A stretch of DNA of 64,000 bases from Saxidomus purpurata (lineage: Eukaryota; Mollusca; Bivalvia; Venerida; Veneridae), in the NCBI GenBank assembly GCA_022818135.1, contig JAFMSR010000001.1:34007463-34071462 (forward strand), given 5' to 3'. Below, piece by piece: positions 23,895 to 33,660 of this stretch. The notes below the pieces were generated by a model. It saw only the letters and a list, made by a program, of their open reading frames with translations. It was not told the origin of the DNA and did no database searches. How positions within the stretch are numbered: the stretch's first letter is position 1; each line of letters starts with the position of its first letter. A program made the translations under genes and the position numbers.

Positions 23895-24472
23895 CATCTG
23901 GAAAAGTCTACAAACTAAAATAAACACGATTCTCACAAAACCTGGTATAGAAATTTCAAACTTATTATTGGGATATGTGAATTTCCATACGCAAGAAACT
24001 TATTAAACACAGTAATTTTTAAAACAAAATGGGCGATTTGGAAATATCGAAATGACTGAAAATATAATGGCAATAGACTTTCCACTGCAAGCTTTAACTA
24101 CAACTCTTTAACAGGATCAAGGACCAAATAATATTTAAAAACACCAATACAGAAGATCTAGAACTTGCAAACGCTTTATCAAATTTTTAATTATTTATGA
24201 ATTATAATCTCATTTCGCTTTATCATGTTTGTTATTTTCGCTTTCGAATAAATATGATATAATAGTGAATATGCGTAATAGAATTTACTCGTACTTTGTA
24301 ATGTAATCTTTTATTGAACCATTGTCTATTTGTGTATATCGTTCTGTTCCATTAACATGTATTATAGTTACATGTATTGTAAGGCTGGTAGGGGATGCTC
24401 CCCGACCCTTATCAAGCCTATGACGGGGAAAATAAACGGGGCTACCTCTTTTAGAGGGCCTCAAACGGAAGA

Positions 24473-24487
24473 AAAGCGTTACAATAC
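24473..24487. repeat. Target-site duplication, right copy
   Basis: Identical to 20873-20887. On the minus strand it reads as part of exon F (..GTATTGTAACGCTTT..). Confidence 0.9.
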
Positions 24488-24498
24488 TCTAATCTCTT
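24473..24498 (-). CDS. Exon F, upstream part (split by LINE insertion)
   Basis: After an acceptor (..atttaacgtag, ending at 24499) the minus strand reads KRLEYCNA and then hits the LINE tail. In the present sequence the frame would read a few LINE-derived codons and stop (TAA near 24451-24453). Joined to 20811-20872 it makes an 88-nt exon in phase 0 with the donor of exon E and phase 1 with exon G. An alternative acceptor 12 bases further in (gattag) would also keep the frame, with phase 1 upstream. Confidence 0.65.
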
Positions 24499-24509
24499 CT
24501 ACGTTAAAT

Positions 24510-25221
24510 TGAAATTATAATGGTAAATCAAACACTAAACTATTACTTAGTATGCGAAAAGCATTATTTTAATAAACTGAGTGGCTTTTTTTCCAATGAT
24601 TTACCTAAAAAGTAAAAAGTTGTTATTTTATTTTGGATTAACACATGATGAAAATATGCCGATTACTAGAAACCAGAACAGCAACAAATTGACCAATGAA
24701 GTTGAACATTATTTTCATCTTTTTTCGAGTAGCTACGAGTTTACTCTTCAAACGGTATAATATTCAAGCACACAATAAGATGCAACAAATGAATTGATTC
24801 TCCTGTCTTCCAGATTAGCGACTTTGTGAATCAATCTAGAACGAATACCCCAGCTGAAGAATACTACACCCCGCTAACATTTATTTCATGTTCTCAATCA
24901 GCCGTTTTTGGGGCCGAATGTTAGGCACAATCCCTTGCCATGTAATTTTTGTTGTAAAGTGAAACATTAAGATAAAGTAAATACCTAGACAATTTCAGAA
25001 CGGGTTATGTATTTAAGTAGTAAAATCACGAAGCAGTCTGTAACCGGAAGCATGTCCGAGATATATTTTATGCTGAAGTTTTATCATTTTCCCTCAGTTT
25101 ATAACCCCAATAGCCCATGACAGCCCTGGGCCCTTAACCGTTCTGCGTTAGAATGTGATGGCGGATTATAATCAGCTGTATAGTTACGTGCCATTTCTGA
25201 TGCAATTCTGAGAGGACATAC
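24510..25221. other. Intronic DNA of the minus-strand gene, nothing recognised
   Basis: AT-rich sequence between exons E and F. No exon, RNA gene or repeat was recognised. Confidence 0.35.
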
Positions 25222-25316
25222 TTGGTCTCGCAAGGTCTCATCGGATGAAGCAATGGCAATGAGCTCTGAATTAGTTATCCTCAAGTAATATATATCATTG
25301 AATAAAAAGTTGGATG
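25222..25316 (-). CDS. Exon E of the minus-strand unknown gene
   Basis: The minus strand ..FLFNDIYYLRITNSELIAIASSDETLRDQ ends at a good donor (GACCAA|GTATGT, exon end 25222) in phase 0, matching exon F. The acceptor is less certain. Starting at 25316 (ctacaaag|CATCC) gives the phase needed after exon D; starting at 25332 (aaagcag|ACATTG) gives phase 0. The frame also stays open past the donor to a stop at 25099, so a read-through 3' end is an alternative reading. The peptide is acidic and polar, with no recognised domain. Confidence 0.55.
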
Positions 25317-25479
25317 CTTTGTAGTGCAATGTCTGCTTTACAAATTGATAACTACCTTGGTAAACAAGACAAACATACCGTTTGTGTATAATCTTGTGAT
25401 GAAGTTAGCACAACAAAAACGAATTTTGTAAATTTTTCAGGATAAATAGGTGCAAAATATGGCATCTGGAGTGTTCTAA

Positions 25480-25995
25480 ATGTTTGTTTTCATCATTTGA
25501 AAAGGTCACATATTCTATTCCAACATCAACCACTTCAATTAACCCAAAATTGTATCAAGAGAAACATTCTTACACCTTTGTATGACGATTGAGTTTAATG
25601 TTTGGCCTTAAGAATGTTCAAATGTATTCGACAAAGAAATTACAAAGACAACATTCTGACAAATGTTTATGATGATTGGTTCAAAAAGTAGAATGTTCAC
25701 AAGGTTTTCTATGATTTGACATCGTGACCTAGGCTTTGACTCCACGTGATCTAGTTTCAAATATGTCTTACAACTTGCGTGCAATCTAAATTGTACAATT
25801 CAAGATGACTGGGTATTTTCTGACCGATTTTCATGATGATTGGGAGCCATATGTGGTCTCTAGAACTATTGACCCTTTATCTTACTTGATGGCCCTGTTT
25901 TTACCTCATGTGACACATATTTGAACCTGGCCTAGCATATTCTTTATAGAAATTTAAAAATTATTCTTGACTAGTACTGATTTAAATTCACTTAC
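25480..25995 (+). repeat. Decayed 'gacctag' repeat
   Basis: Phrases such as 'caagacaacattctgacaaatgtt..gatgattgg', 'gtgacctaggctttgactcc' and 'cacgtgatctagtttc' recur in degenerate form, as at 31980-32130. It resembles a dispersed bivalve repeat; boundaries are not visible. Confidence 0.45.
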
Positions 25996-25999
25996 AACA

Positions 26000-27619
26000 G
26001 TTAAGTTCTTTTTGACTGTAATTTGCTGAAAAAGAGATGAGGCGCCAGTGAGGGGATGAAATTTAAAAAAAAGCTTTACCACTTCTTCGGTGATGTGCAT
26101 CGTTCAGGAAGGGGTATAAATTCACTATAGTTGCTTCTTACTTTCCTACTTCTTACGTCCAAGCATTTGTTGCCCTTATTATTCCAGACATTGTCAATTT
26201 CTTCCAATACGTTTGTTCATTAGTCTTAGAAAAATGATGTAAACGTGTAATCAGAAAATAACTGTTAGCAAACTGAAAGTGTCGCGTAAGTTACAGCAAT
26301 AAAGATAGTAAAGAACAGCGGTTTAAGTCTCGTAATTCATAAAATCACACAGTAACTGTTGTAATAAAAATACCATTACACAAATAATTGTACATGTGTA
26401 AGGTATATTATAGTTCAGCACATTGTTTGAAAGAGATGATTTCAGCAAACATTGTTTTTCAGCTTTACAAATATATAGTAGAAAAAAAGTGTAGTATCTT
26501 ATAAAAACATATTCTATGATTTTTTTAATAACATTGTTCAGTTAGAAAGGTAATGCTATCTACGTAAATAAAATTGGCTTTGTACAATTTCTTTTGCTTG
26601 CTACTGTCTATTAATTCCAAACAAAATTCAACAGAAATATATTGCATGATTAACATGAACATTTTAAGTATCACTGCAGGGAAGTTAATCAGATTACCAA
26701 ACTGCCAGCTCCAAGTATTTGCATTTGGACCAATTTACTGCCCTGTAACCAGTCACACTGATGACAGATAAGATTATTGTCATCTAGTTAAATTAGGGAT
26801 ATCTCAATTGGCATTCGGATATCTGGCAAGCCTTCCGAACGTTTATCGGGATATTATGTCATTGTATGTGCTTTATAAAGACACGATTTTAATAAATTCG
26901 TAGCATATTTTCGCGACGATATATCACTATGGAAAATTATTCATGTAAAAATTACACCACACTTGCTTCCGAATGTTTTATGCAAAATGACATGTGTATG
27001 CATTGATGTACACATGTCCACGGCGCCCTATAGCAATTCTGTTTGACAGTTTTAATTGAAAAGTGTGTAGTTCTAAATGTAATGTGCTTACTGGGTATTA
27101 ATATGCCAGAATTACCAAATGATACATTGCAAAGAAGGAGTGCAAGCATATATGTCTGTATAGGCAGAAAACCTTGTCAAATTTCTGTTGGAAATCTTTT
27201 AATGAGAAGTGTATAGTGCCAAATGCTATGAGCTTACTACCAAAGGATGCATTACAAATAAGAAGTGCAAATATATATGTTTATAAAATTTGAATGCTAA
27301 TTGCAATTGATTGCTGTTCTTAATGTGACACATACGTAAACGCTAAGAGTTAAATCCATACTTAATTTGCAAATACAATAGTGCTATTTTCAACGCATAA
27401 TGATAACAAGTTGCTACTAAGCAGTAAGCATCACGCATTAAAAACACTTAATATATGAATAAACAAAGCCTGGAGCCCAAAACAGTTTTACATTTGGACA
27501 ACATTTTGTCTACGTAACGCCAAATTTTACGAACCGAACCCCACTACCTCAGCCGGTGTTATCACAAACACCCTGTGCAGTCATCGCTAAATTGACACCA
27601 GTAGCGAGAGTACATAAGT
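26000..27619. other. Intronic AT-rich DNA, nothing recognised
   Basis: Only short chance ORFs. Near-duplicate phrases at 27100-27150 and 27230-27280 ('ccaaa(t/g)gatacattgcaaa..aagaagtgcaa.catatatgt') suggest a small local duplication of about 130 bp. Confidence 0.35.
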
Positions 27620-27823
27620 GGAGCCGCCGTGGCGCAGTGGTAGCGCGTTCGCCTCACGATCGAAATGCCCCGGGTTCAATCCCTCCCATAGCCATGCCGG
27701 TAGTCTTCTTAGAATAATTGCACATTGCCTCTCTTTTCGAATTGATTGCATCTGGAATAAATCTCGAGAGCGATTATTTTAAGTTGTAAGAACTTGTTTC
27801 TCAATCGAGAATAAAGAAATTAG
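27620..27823 (+). mobile_element. tRNA-derived SINE
   Basis: A tRNA-like head carries Pol III box A TGGCGCAGTGG (27630-27640) and box B GGTTCAATCCC (27673-27683), 33 bp apart. It is followed by a non-tRNA body and a tail (gttgtaagaacttgtttctc..gagaataaa) ending near 27823. The head does not close into a full cloverleaf with the flanks and has an extended body, so SINE is preferred over a tRNA gene. It lies in an intron of the minus-strand gene. Confidence 0.75.
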
Positions 27824-27891
27824 TACACATAGTACACCACAAATGATCTGTCCACATTACCGCTACATCATACAATTATAGACCAATTGTG

Positions 27892-28010
27892 AGGTCAATA
27901 CATAGTTTTGCGGACCTGTTAAAAGTGAAATTGACCGAGGACGTAGTCTACTTTACTATTCGCCCGAGGTCAATATAACTTTTACAGGTCCGCAAAACAA
28001 TGTATTGACC
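27892..28010. repeat. Large near-perfect palindrome (about 47-bp arms)
   Basis: The left arm 27892-27940 (aggtcaatacatagttttgc.. ..attgaccgagg) is the reverse complement of the right arm 27964-28010 with few mismatches. The loop is about 23 bases. The single strand would fold into a long hairpin. It may be a MITE or the end of a larger foldback element. Confidence 0.75.
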
Positions 28011-28424
28011 GAAACATAAGTAGAAAATTATGATATCGTATACCTCATAAAGAGTAGCGAAAATCACGCGAAAATAATACAGAAATGACGTCTTAAATTC
28101 CGCGCAGGTCTACACATCATTTTCAAGGTTAATGCATACTTTTACAGACCCGGAACGTGAGCCATATCGTCTAATCAGGATTAAGTTTTTGTGACAGGTA
28201 AATGATATTATTTTGTATTGTATTGTTTTGGTATCTAACACCTTATCGGCTATTATAGAAATTGCCATGAAATCAAAAGCATAATATTTGGGGAAATTTA
28301 TTTTGATGTTTTTTGCCAAATTTACGGAAAACTCGGAAACCTATATCGGATCCGATTATACCGAGACGCGAAATGAAATGAAGAAGGAACAACAAAAGAA
28401 ATATTTATATCCTTAATAACATAC

Positions 28425-28488
28425 CGTTGACTGCTATAGGCTCATTCAAATTCTCTGAAGTCAATGCAGAATCATCGCTTTTCTTCGT
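28425..28488 (-). CDS. Exon D of the minus-strand unknown gene
   Basis: A pyrimidine-rich acceptor (ttgttttttcaacgtttattcaag) and a donor (CAACG|GTATGT) bound 64 nt. The open frame is TKKSDDSALTSENLNEPIAVN plus one base (phase 1). It starts in phase 0, which fits exon C only if exon C uses its upstream donor at 30735; otherwise an exon is missing between them. The content is hydrophilic and linker-like. Confidence 0.55.
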
Positions 28489-28663
28489 CTTGAATAAACG
28501 TTGAAAAAACAATACAACGCCTAAAAAAATATATATATCGTCTAAATAATGTAATAGACTGTACAGTTAACTATGAATTTAACATCTATGTAACTAGTTT
28601 ACTAACTCTTTTAAAGTGTAATAGGATAAAAAGAAGAAATTTATAAAAGGTTCCAAGTTGATT

Positions 28664-29750
28664 TAAGGTATTGGGGATGTAATGAGAAGTTTCTGTTTCA
28701 ATACCGTTTTGAATTTGATAGTTGCACATGAGATGCACATTGGCGCAGTGGTATAGCGTCCGCTTGTGACTAAGAGGTCCTGGATTCAGTTCCCATAGGA
28801 ACCACACTTGATTTTGTATTTTTTCCTTTTTTAGTAATTAAAATGAAATACATGAAAATTTATGCTATTTTGCAACAAATGGGTACCATGTCTAAATATT
28901 TCTAATTTTTCCATGCTTTACGAAAGAAAAACAACAAGTTGACCGTCACCGTTCAATACTCAAAAAGTAGACGGTAAAATATTTTTATCTTTTTTCTGTT
29001 CTATATCATATATTACATGACTATATTTCTTTATAAAAGTTCAATAATCAATAGTGATGCCCCTAATCTGAATATTTAGCTACATTCGCTCAGGTCGTAT
29101 TTTCGAGCAGTTGTGTTACAATTTCCGAAGGATAATTGGACTAGATCTATTAAATCGATTGAATACACAGTCAATCATTTCATTCGAAAAGTCAATTAAC
29201 ATTGACATATCAAAACGAAAAACGGAGGGTAATCGCCGTCGATCAAAATATCTACTGAAAGAGTAACATTCATTCCAGTTCAAGGTTTTATTTGGTCGAG
29301 GTCGAGGTTAAATTTTGGCGGTTGATATGATTTCCGCCAATTCAAGACATCGCCAATTCAAAACACTTTAAAAAACGCCAATATTTGGCACCGCAGAATT
29401 AAAGTACTATGATACAGTAGTCACACTATTTTTGGCATTACCGTGTATTGCATATTTTCGTATCAGTGTTAAACTTGTAGAATTTTAATACATAGCCTGC
29501 AATATCTTTTGGAACCTAGAACAAAAATAAATATACTTGCAAACATACCTAATTTAACTTTATATTGTACTTTTTAATATGGCCATTATTCTTAAGAGTG
29601 GGTGGGGTAACAAAAAACGATATAACTTATATTGGACGATGAATTGTCTTCAATAATTGCACATTAGTCAATTACATGTTACACATGTAGTTTATAAAAT
29701 ATCAAGTTTAATATTTTGCAATAAGTGTAAATTACATCCCCAATACCTAA
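28664..29750. mobile_element. TIR element about 1.09 kb, containing a tRNA-like segment
   Basis: The left end TTAAGGTATTGGGGATGTAA (28663-28682) and the right end ATTACATCCCCAATACCTAA (29731-29750) are inverted repeats of about 20 bp with one indel. The interior has no credible protein. A tRNA-like head lies 70 bp inside the left end. Confidence 0.65.
28735..28806 (+). ncRNA. tRNA-like Pol III head (SINE or tRNA pseudogene)
   Basis: Box A TGGCGCAGTGG (28741-28751) and a box B-like ggattcagttcc (28782-28793) flank a possible anticodon arm with GTG. Box B departs from consensus and the acceptor stem does not pair well, so this is not called as a functional tRNA. Confidence 0.4.
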
Positions 29751-29754
29751 AAGC

Positions 29755-30719
29755 AGGTAGATTATGTCACAAAAACAATCCCGCTTTTTTGACGAATATA
29801 TAAATTGTTAAAAAAGCTAGGCAAGGATCCTTCATTTCAAAAGCAATTATTGATAGGTAGGTTTAATAAGACACCGAGAATGCAGTAATTTCTTCTTTTT
29901 CTCGTGATACACATGCATACAGTGATTCTATGTAACGCGTGTTGGTCCTACCAATCAGTCAAAACATCATAAAGCACTGTTTGTAATACGATGTATGGAT
30001 TCTAGAAAATTAAAAGAAAATGTCACGGTCGTTTTACGAAAACATATTCCATGCTACAACTTGCTAGATGTTGTTTAATACAGGCAAATGGTATTTCCGT
30101 TTTGATTTACAACAATGGATCATCAACGGTTGTTCGGACAAGGTAGGTAAAAGTTAAAAAAATTCGAAGAGGTTTATTATTCAATCTTGCATGCAAAATA
30201 TATATCTGACTTGAGATCTTATGGTTTTGAATAGAAATATTTTCAAAATATTTTCAAAATATTTCAAACTATTCCTTATATAGCCCTATATAGAACATGT
30301 GACCCCCGGTGTGACTAGTATAAACCCAAGTGTTATTATTCGTGCCATATTGGTACAGGACTGCTAAACTAATTTCTGATTTTTAAGCTATACGGTTATC
30401 GCAAATATCTTTTGAAGTATTTTTTAATAAACGCCTATATAAGGCAAGTTATCTCTTGGGCGGGGCCACTTTTGATACTCTTGGTTGTGCAGCGTTTGAC
30501 AAGAATATTTTCGTTCAATTGCATTGGATATCACGATATGTTGCGTTTATAAAGTGTTAAATAGTTTTTATAATATTGATTATGTTCTCCCTAAAATATT
30601 TGCGCTATAAGTTTCAATATCATACTATCTGTCAAACAATCGGGATCCTTCAAAGTGTAACAGAATAAGTTCCGTCAACTAATTTAAATTTTAATCATAT
30701 CTTAGAACAGACTACTTAC
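29755..30719. other. Intronic DNA, nothing recognised
   Basis: AT-rich sequence between exons C and D beyond the TIR element. A short plus-strand ATG block followed by gtaggt at 30116-30143 was noted but lacks any partner exon. Confidence 0.3.
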
Positions 30720-30927
30720 GATTCCCCTTTGTCACCTTCGATTTTCCTTGAAGCCTCTGAGGTTCTATTGCTCTGTCGACTAATGAATCACACACGCCTC
30801 CTTCTTTCTCCGCTTGGGAAAAAAGTTCATAACATTCTACATCAAATGCTCTTATGCGTTCTGGTATACTGACCCTGAGTTCCTTAACGGTTTTACGAAT
30901 AAACTCAGTTTGTCCGCGCCGTGCATC
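30720..30927 (-). CDS. Exon C of the minus-strand unknown gene
   Basis: The acceptor is ..atttaacag|GATGCAC (exon start 30927). The frame reads DARRGQTEFIRKTVKELR.. ..IRAFDVECYELFSQAEKEGG.. ..RAIEPQRLQGKSK, rich in charged helical segments. There are two donors: ATC|GTAAGT at 30720 (phase 1) and AAG|GTGACA at 30736 (phase 0, exactly 64 codons). Only the second fits exon D directly. The frame matches exon B without a gap. No domain was recognised. Confidence 0.75.
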
Positions 30928-31574
30928 CTGTTAAATGAAATGTAACATTGTAAAATTATTAAGCGTCCTCCGGTAAGGAGTTTGTATATTGTTTTTTTTG
31001 CCTGAATCAATTTTCTGCACACATCAAAGTAAGTGATAGTTCAGGACTTGCAATATTTGTATCGGTTGGTCCCCGATAGTTCTTTACATATACCTGGTGG
31101 GTTGAGACGGCATATTGTATCGAAAAACATGTGAGCGTCCAGTTTAGTTTTCGCCTTTTATCACACGGGAGTCGTAGTTGTACAATAACGACAATGCGGA
31201 AGTCATCACTGGGAAACTTACAACTCACAATATTATATTCACAATTGTTTACTTTACCTGAGATCCCGAAAAGAAAAACAGAACTGTTTGATATAGTACC
31301 ACGATTTGAACTTCTATTAGGAGTTCCGGCAAATTCAAGAAGGCTCCTTGATGAATATAGATCATTTTAAATTCTATCCAAACCTTATAACGATATGTAT
31401 CTCCTACAAATAATTAATATCACATCACACTGCATAATTCAAAGATCAATCCATTTTGCGAAACATTGATTAAAGGATAAATAAACGTATATTTTGGACG
31501 AAAATGCAGAGCCTGTACAAAATGATTTCGCATAAATGCTGCTACCATGTGTTTTGTTCAGAACAAAAACTTAC

Positions 31575-31639
31575 CTGAAGGGACCTCAGTATTCTCATCT
31601 GCTCATGAAAGTCTGTTTCCGTGTCTGTAGCAGCGTTTT
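31575..31639 (-). CDS. Exon B of the minus-strand unknown gene
   Basis: 65 nt between acceptor tttatttag and donor CTTCAG|GTAAGT. Two leading bases complete a Glu codon begun in exon A; then NAATDTETDFHEQMRILRSLQ reads in frame into exon C. The strong donor and the double phase match make this one of the safest exons. Confidence 0.75.
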
Positions 31640-31889
31640 CTAAATAAATACAGCGGATAAAATATTTCATATATAAATGGATACTTGTTTAAAAATTTAT
31701 GACAGCACAAAAGGTTACTTCAATGTGTGCTTATATCTTTATATTAACTTTCAGTGTTTGTCAAAAGTCTACAGTTTTCTTAATATTTTCAAGGCTATTT
31801 GATACCCTATCACTTGTTTTCTAAACTACTTCAGAGCCAATCTTCGCGTATTTACAATGTAAGCTGTCTTGAGACAAATTTGGAGTATA

Positions 31890-32173
31890 TGTATAATTTT
31901 GCTTGTAGATTTCTCGACATTACATGATGACCTGCTTTATTGTCTTTAAAGATATACCGTTTTTAATACAGATTTCATCTTTGACCTAGGGAAATCTTGA
32001 ATGTGGCTTTTGACCTAGGCTTTTGGTAGCTAGAGAGATGCTATTTGGACTATTTGTGAATGTGCAGTTTTGAAAACGAATTCATAAGTTCCTGTGACAT
32101 TTTGACCTACGTTTTGAAGTGCCTTGATATTTTTAAGATGAGATATATAGGGCTATTGTGACCCTCTTGTTTT
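31890..32173 (+). mobile_element. Decayed Helitron-like tail with stem-loop
   Basis: The text 'gacctagg..' repeats and the tail agggctattgtgaccctcttgtttt (AGGGctattgtgaCCCT stem-loop followed by CTTGTTTT) resembles the ends at 2820 and 3981. The left limit is uncertain. Confidence 0.45.
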
Positions 32174-32174
32174 A

Positions 32175-32630
32175 GATCTCCATATAAATCTATTATGTAA
32201 AACAAGTGACCCTTCATGCTGAGTCAAGATTTATCCGATTGGCAGAGAGAGGACCATCAGACAATGATACATACCAAATATCTAAACTCTTAGACAAGAA
32301 ACTTTTGACGATTTCCCAATTCATTGTGTAGATTTATTTATATCAAGTGACCGGTGGTGGTAAATTTTGACTACACAATTCTACACGGAAAATATCTAGC
32401 CTCTGGGACGAGGAGTTTCATACAAAACAAATCAGAAGTTTTACACCTAATTCTAACATAAACACATTCGGTGTTTTGCAAATTAGGTGTACAACTTCTG
32501 ACAGTTCATACCTCGATGAAATGCGAGAAAAACACATTCAATTCTTAAATGAACGACAGTCGACAGGCGGGCGACGGTCATTCATCCATCCTAAAAGGTG
32601 ACCCTAAGCCCCTGGTTTAGGTGAGCTAAA
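32175..32630 (-). repeat. Decayed tandem-core element in reverse orientation
   Basis: Its plus-strand end ggtttaggtgagctaaaa (near 32612-32630) is the inverted form of the usual head ttttagctcacct. Phrases such as 'gtaaaacaagtgaccc' match the 3312 family reversed. Confidence 0.4.
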
Positions 32631-32786
32631 AAGCCGAGTATCAAAAACAATCGTCTTCGAAAAACTGCATTGTACGATAATCCGTATCTAACTGAACATC
32701 AGTGTAAATCACACATGTTCCTTCACACGATACACGGCCAGACTTACCTCGTCAAAACGTGTTTGATAATACACTACAATATTTAC

Positions 32787-32898
32787 CTCCCGGAGATGTA
32801 CGTTGAACCAATTTGTCTACAAGCTTCTCTTGCTCTTCAGTAATTATGACGAAACTCATTATACAATCAAGTGTGTTGAAGACATCTTTCAGGATAGC
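32787..32898 (-). CDS. Exon A (first visible exon) of the minus-strand unknown gene
   Basis: 112 nt from acceptor catatag (AG at 32899-32900) to donor GGGAG|GTAAAT. It reads AILKDVFNTLDCIMSFVIIT then EEQEKLVDKLVQRTSPG plus one base, which exon B completes. The frame upstream is closed by the acceptor's own TAG, so earlier exons must lie at higher coordinates, unless the internal ATG is the start. The helical, Leu/Glu-rich content resembles an adaptor-like or coiled segment, but no family is claimed. Confidence 0.7.
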
Positions 32899-33142
32899 CT
32901 ATATGAATATAGACGATGCATAGTCATTTTAAATGCATGATGACCCATAGAACAAATTATTTTACAAGATATGTCAATAAGCAACTAATTCCCCTACCCT
33001 TACCCCCCTTCCCACAGTAACTGCAATGCAAGAAAATGCTGAAGATCCCGTTACCCGAGATCAAAAGGGATCATAAAATTTTAATAAAGAATTATCCTTG
33101 CATTTATGTCAAAGAGTTTTTGAGATGTAGAACAGAACTAGT

Positions 33143-33660
33143 TTGTTAATGCAAGGTTACGGTGACCTTGACATTTCACTCCAAGTCAATATTTGCCACC
33201 TACAATCCATAACGTTTACTCGAGAGGAGTTTCGAAACCTTAGCTCAAAGTGTTTTAAAGTTATTGAGAGAACACGTTTTAACAGCAAGGTAACTGTGAC
33301 CTTGACCTTTGACCAAATGAAATCAATTGACAAAATCGAATTTTCATTAATTATTTCCCTGGGTACTTTAAAGATCTTAGGTCAAAACATTGTTATGTTA
33401 TTGATAGGAAACCGTTTTCCGATTTTAAAGGTCACTGTGACCTTAGCCTTTATCCACTTTTCTTATCAAATTTGAATATCTAGCTCAAACGCCTCCAAAA
33501 TCATTTGAAAAGGACCCCTTTTTAATATCAGGTCAAAGTCTTTTCACCTTATTTAGCGGAAGCAATATTTACTTGCAAGGTAATTGTAATCTTTAGCCTT
33601 CACCAAAAGACCAAAACCCGTTTTTAAATGCGGGGTCACTGTGACCTATATGTTTGGCCC
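33143..33660 (+). repeat. Tandem repeat with palindromic AGGTCA half-sites
   Basis: The core AGGTnACnGTGACCT occurs at 33154-33168, 33288-33302, 33429-33443 and (GGTCACTGTGACC) 33634-33646. Units of about 135-205 bp share 'aaagtgttttaaagttattgaga' and 'aaccgttttttaa' text. The long plus-strand ORF here is a translation of the repeat. Confidence 0.6.

Larger units (their letters stand above)
20888..24472 (+). mobile_element. L1-like non-LTR retrotransposon, 5' truncated, inserted in a host exon
   Basis: The plus strand encodes, in order: the C-terminal endonuclease domain (SRIDYFLTSK.. SDHDLISM, 21030-21150), the linker, reverse transcriptase with SPGEDGITAEWYQ, a motif A aspartate in FLDQTKAFDRVEW, IKQGCPLAPLLY and FVDDTQFF, then a C-terminal region and a 3' UTR. 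The 3' UTR has a strong hairpin (GGTaGGGG..CCCCgACC, 24384-24410). Perfect 15-bp TSDs flank it. ORF1 and the N-terminal endonuclease are missing. At least four frameshifts (near 21484, 21562, 21700 and 22640) plus stops make it inactive, although the RT catalytic residues themselves remain. Confidence 0.92.

Noticed and set aside
27620..27700. Functional tRNA gene
   Set aside because: Boxes A and B are good, but the acceptor stem does not close and a SINE body and tail follow.
30116..30143. Short plus-strand ATG exon with gtaggt donor
   Set aside because: Nine codons without partner exons, inside an intron of the minus-strand gene.
31131..31370. Plus-strand ORF ending ..PKRKTELFDIVPRFELLLGV..
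   Set aside because: It looks protein-like in part, but lies opposite the intron between exons B and C, has no clear splice sites and matches no family known to me.
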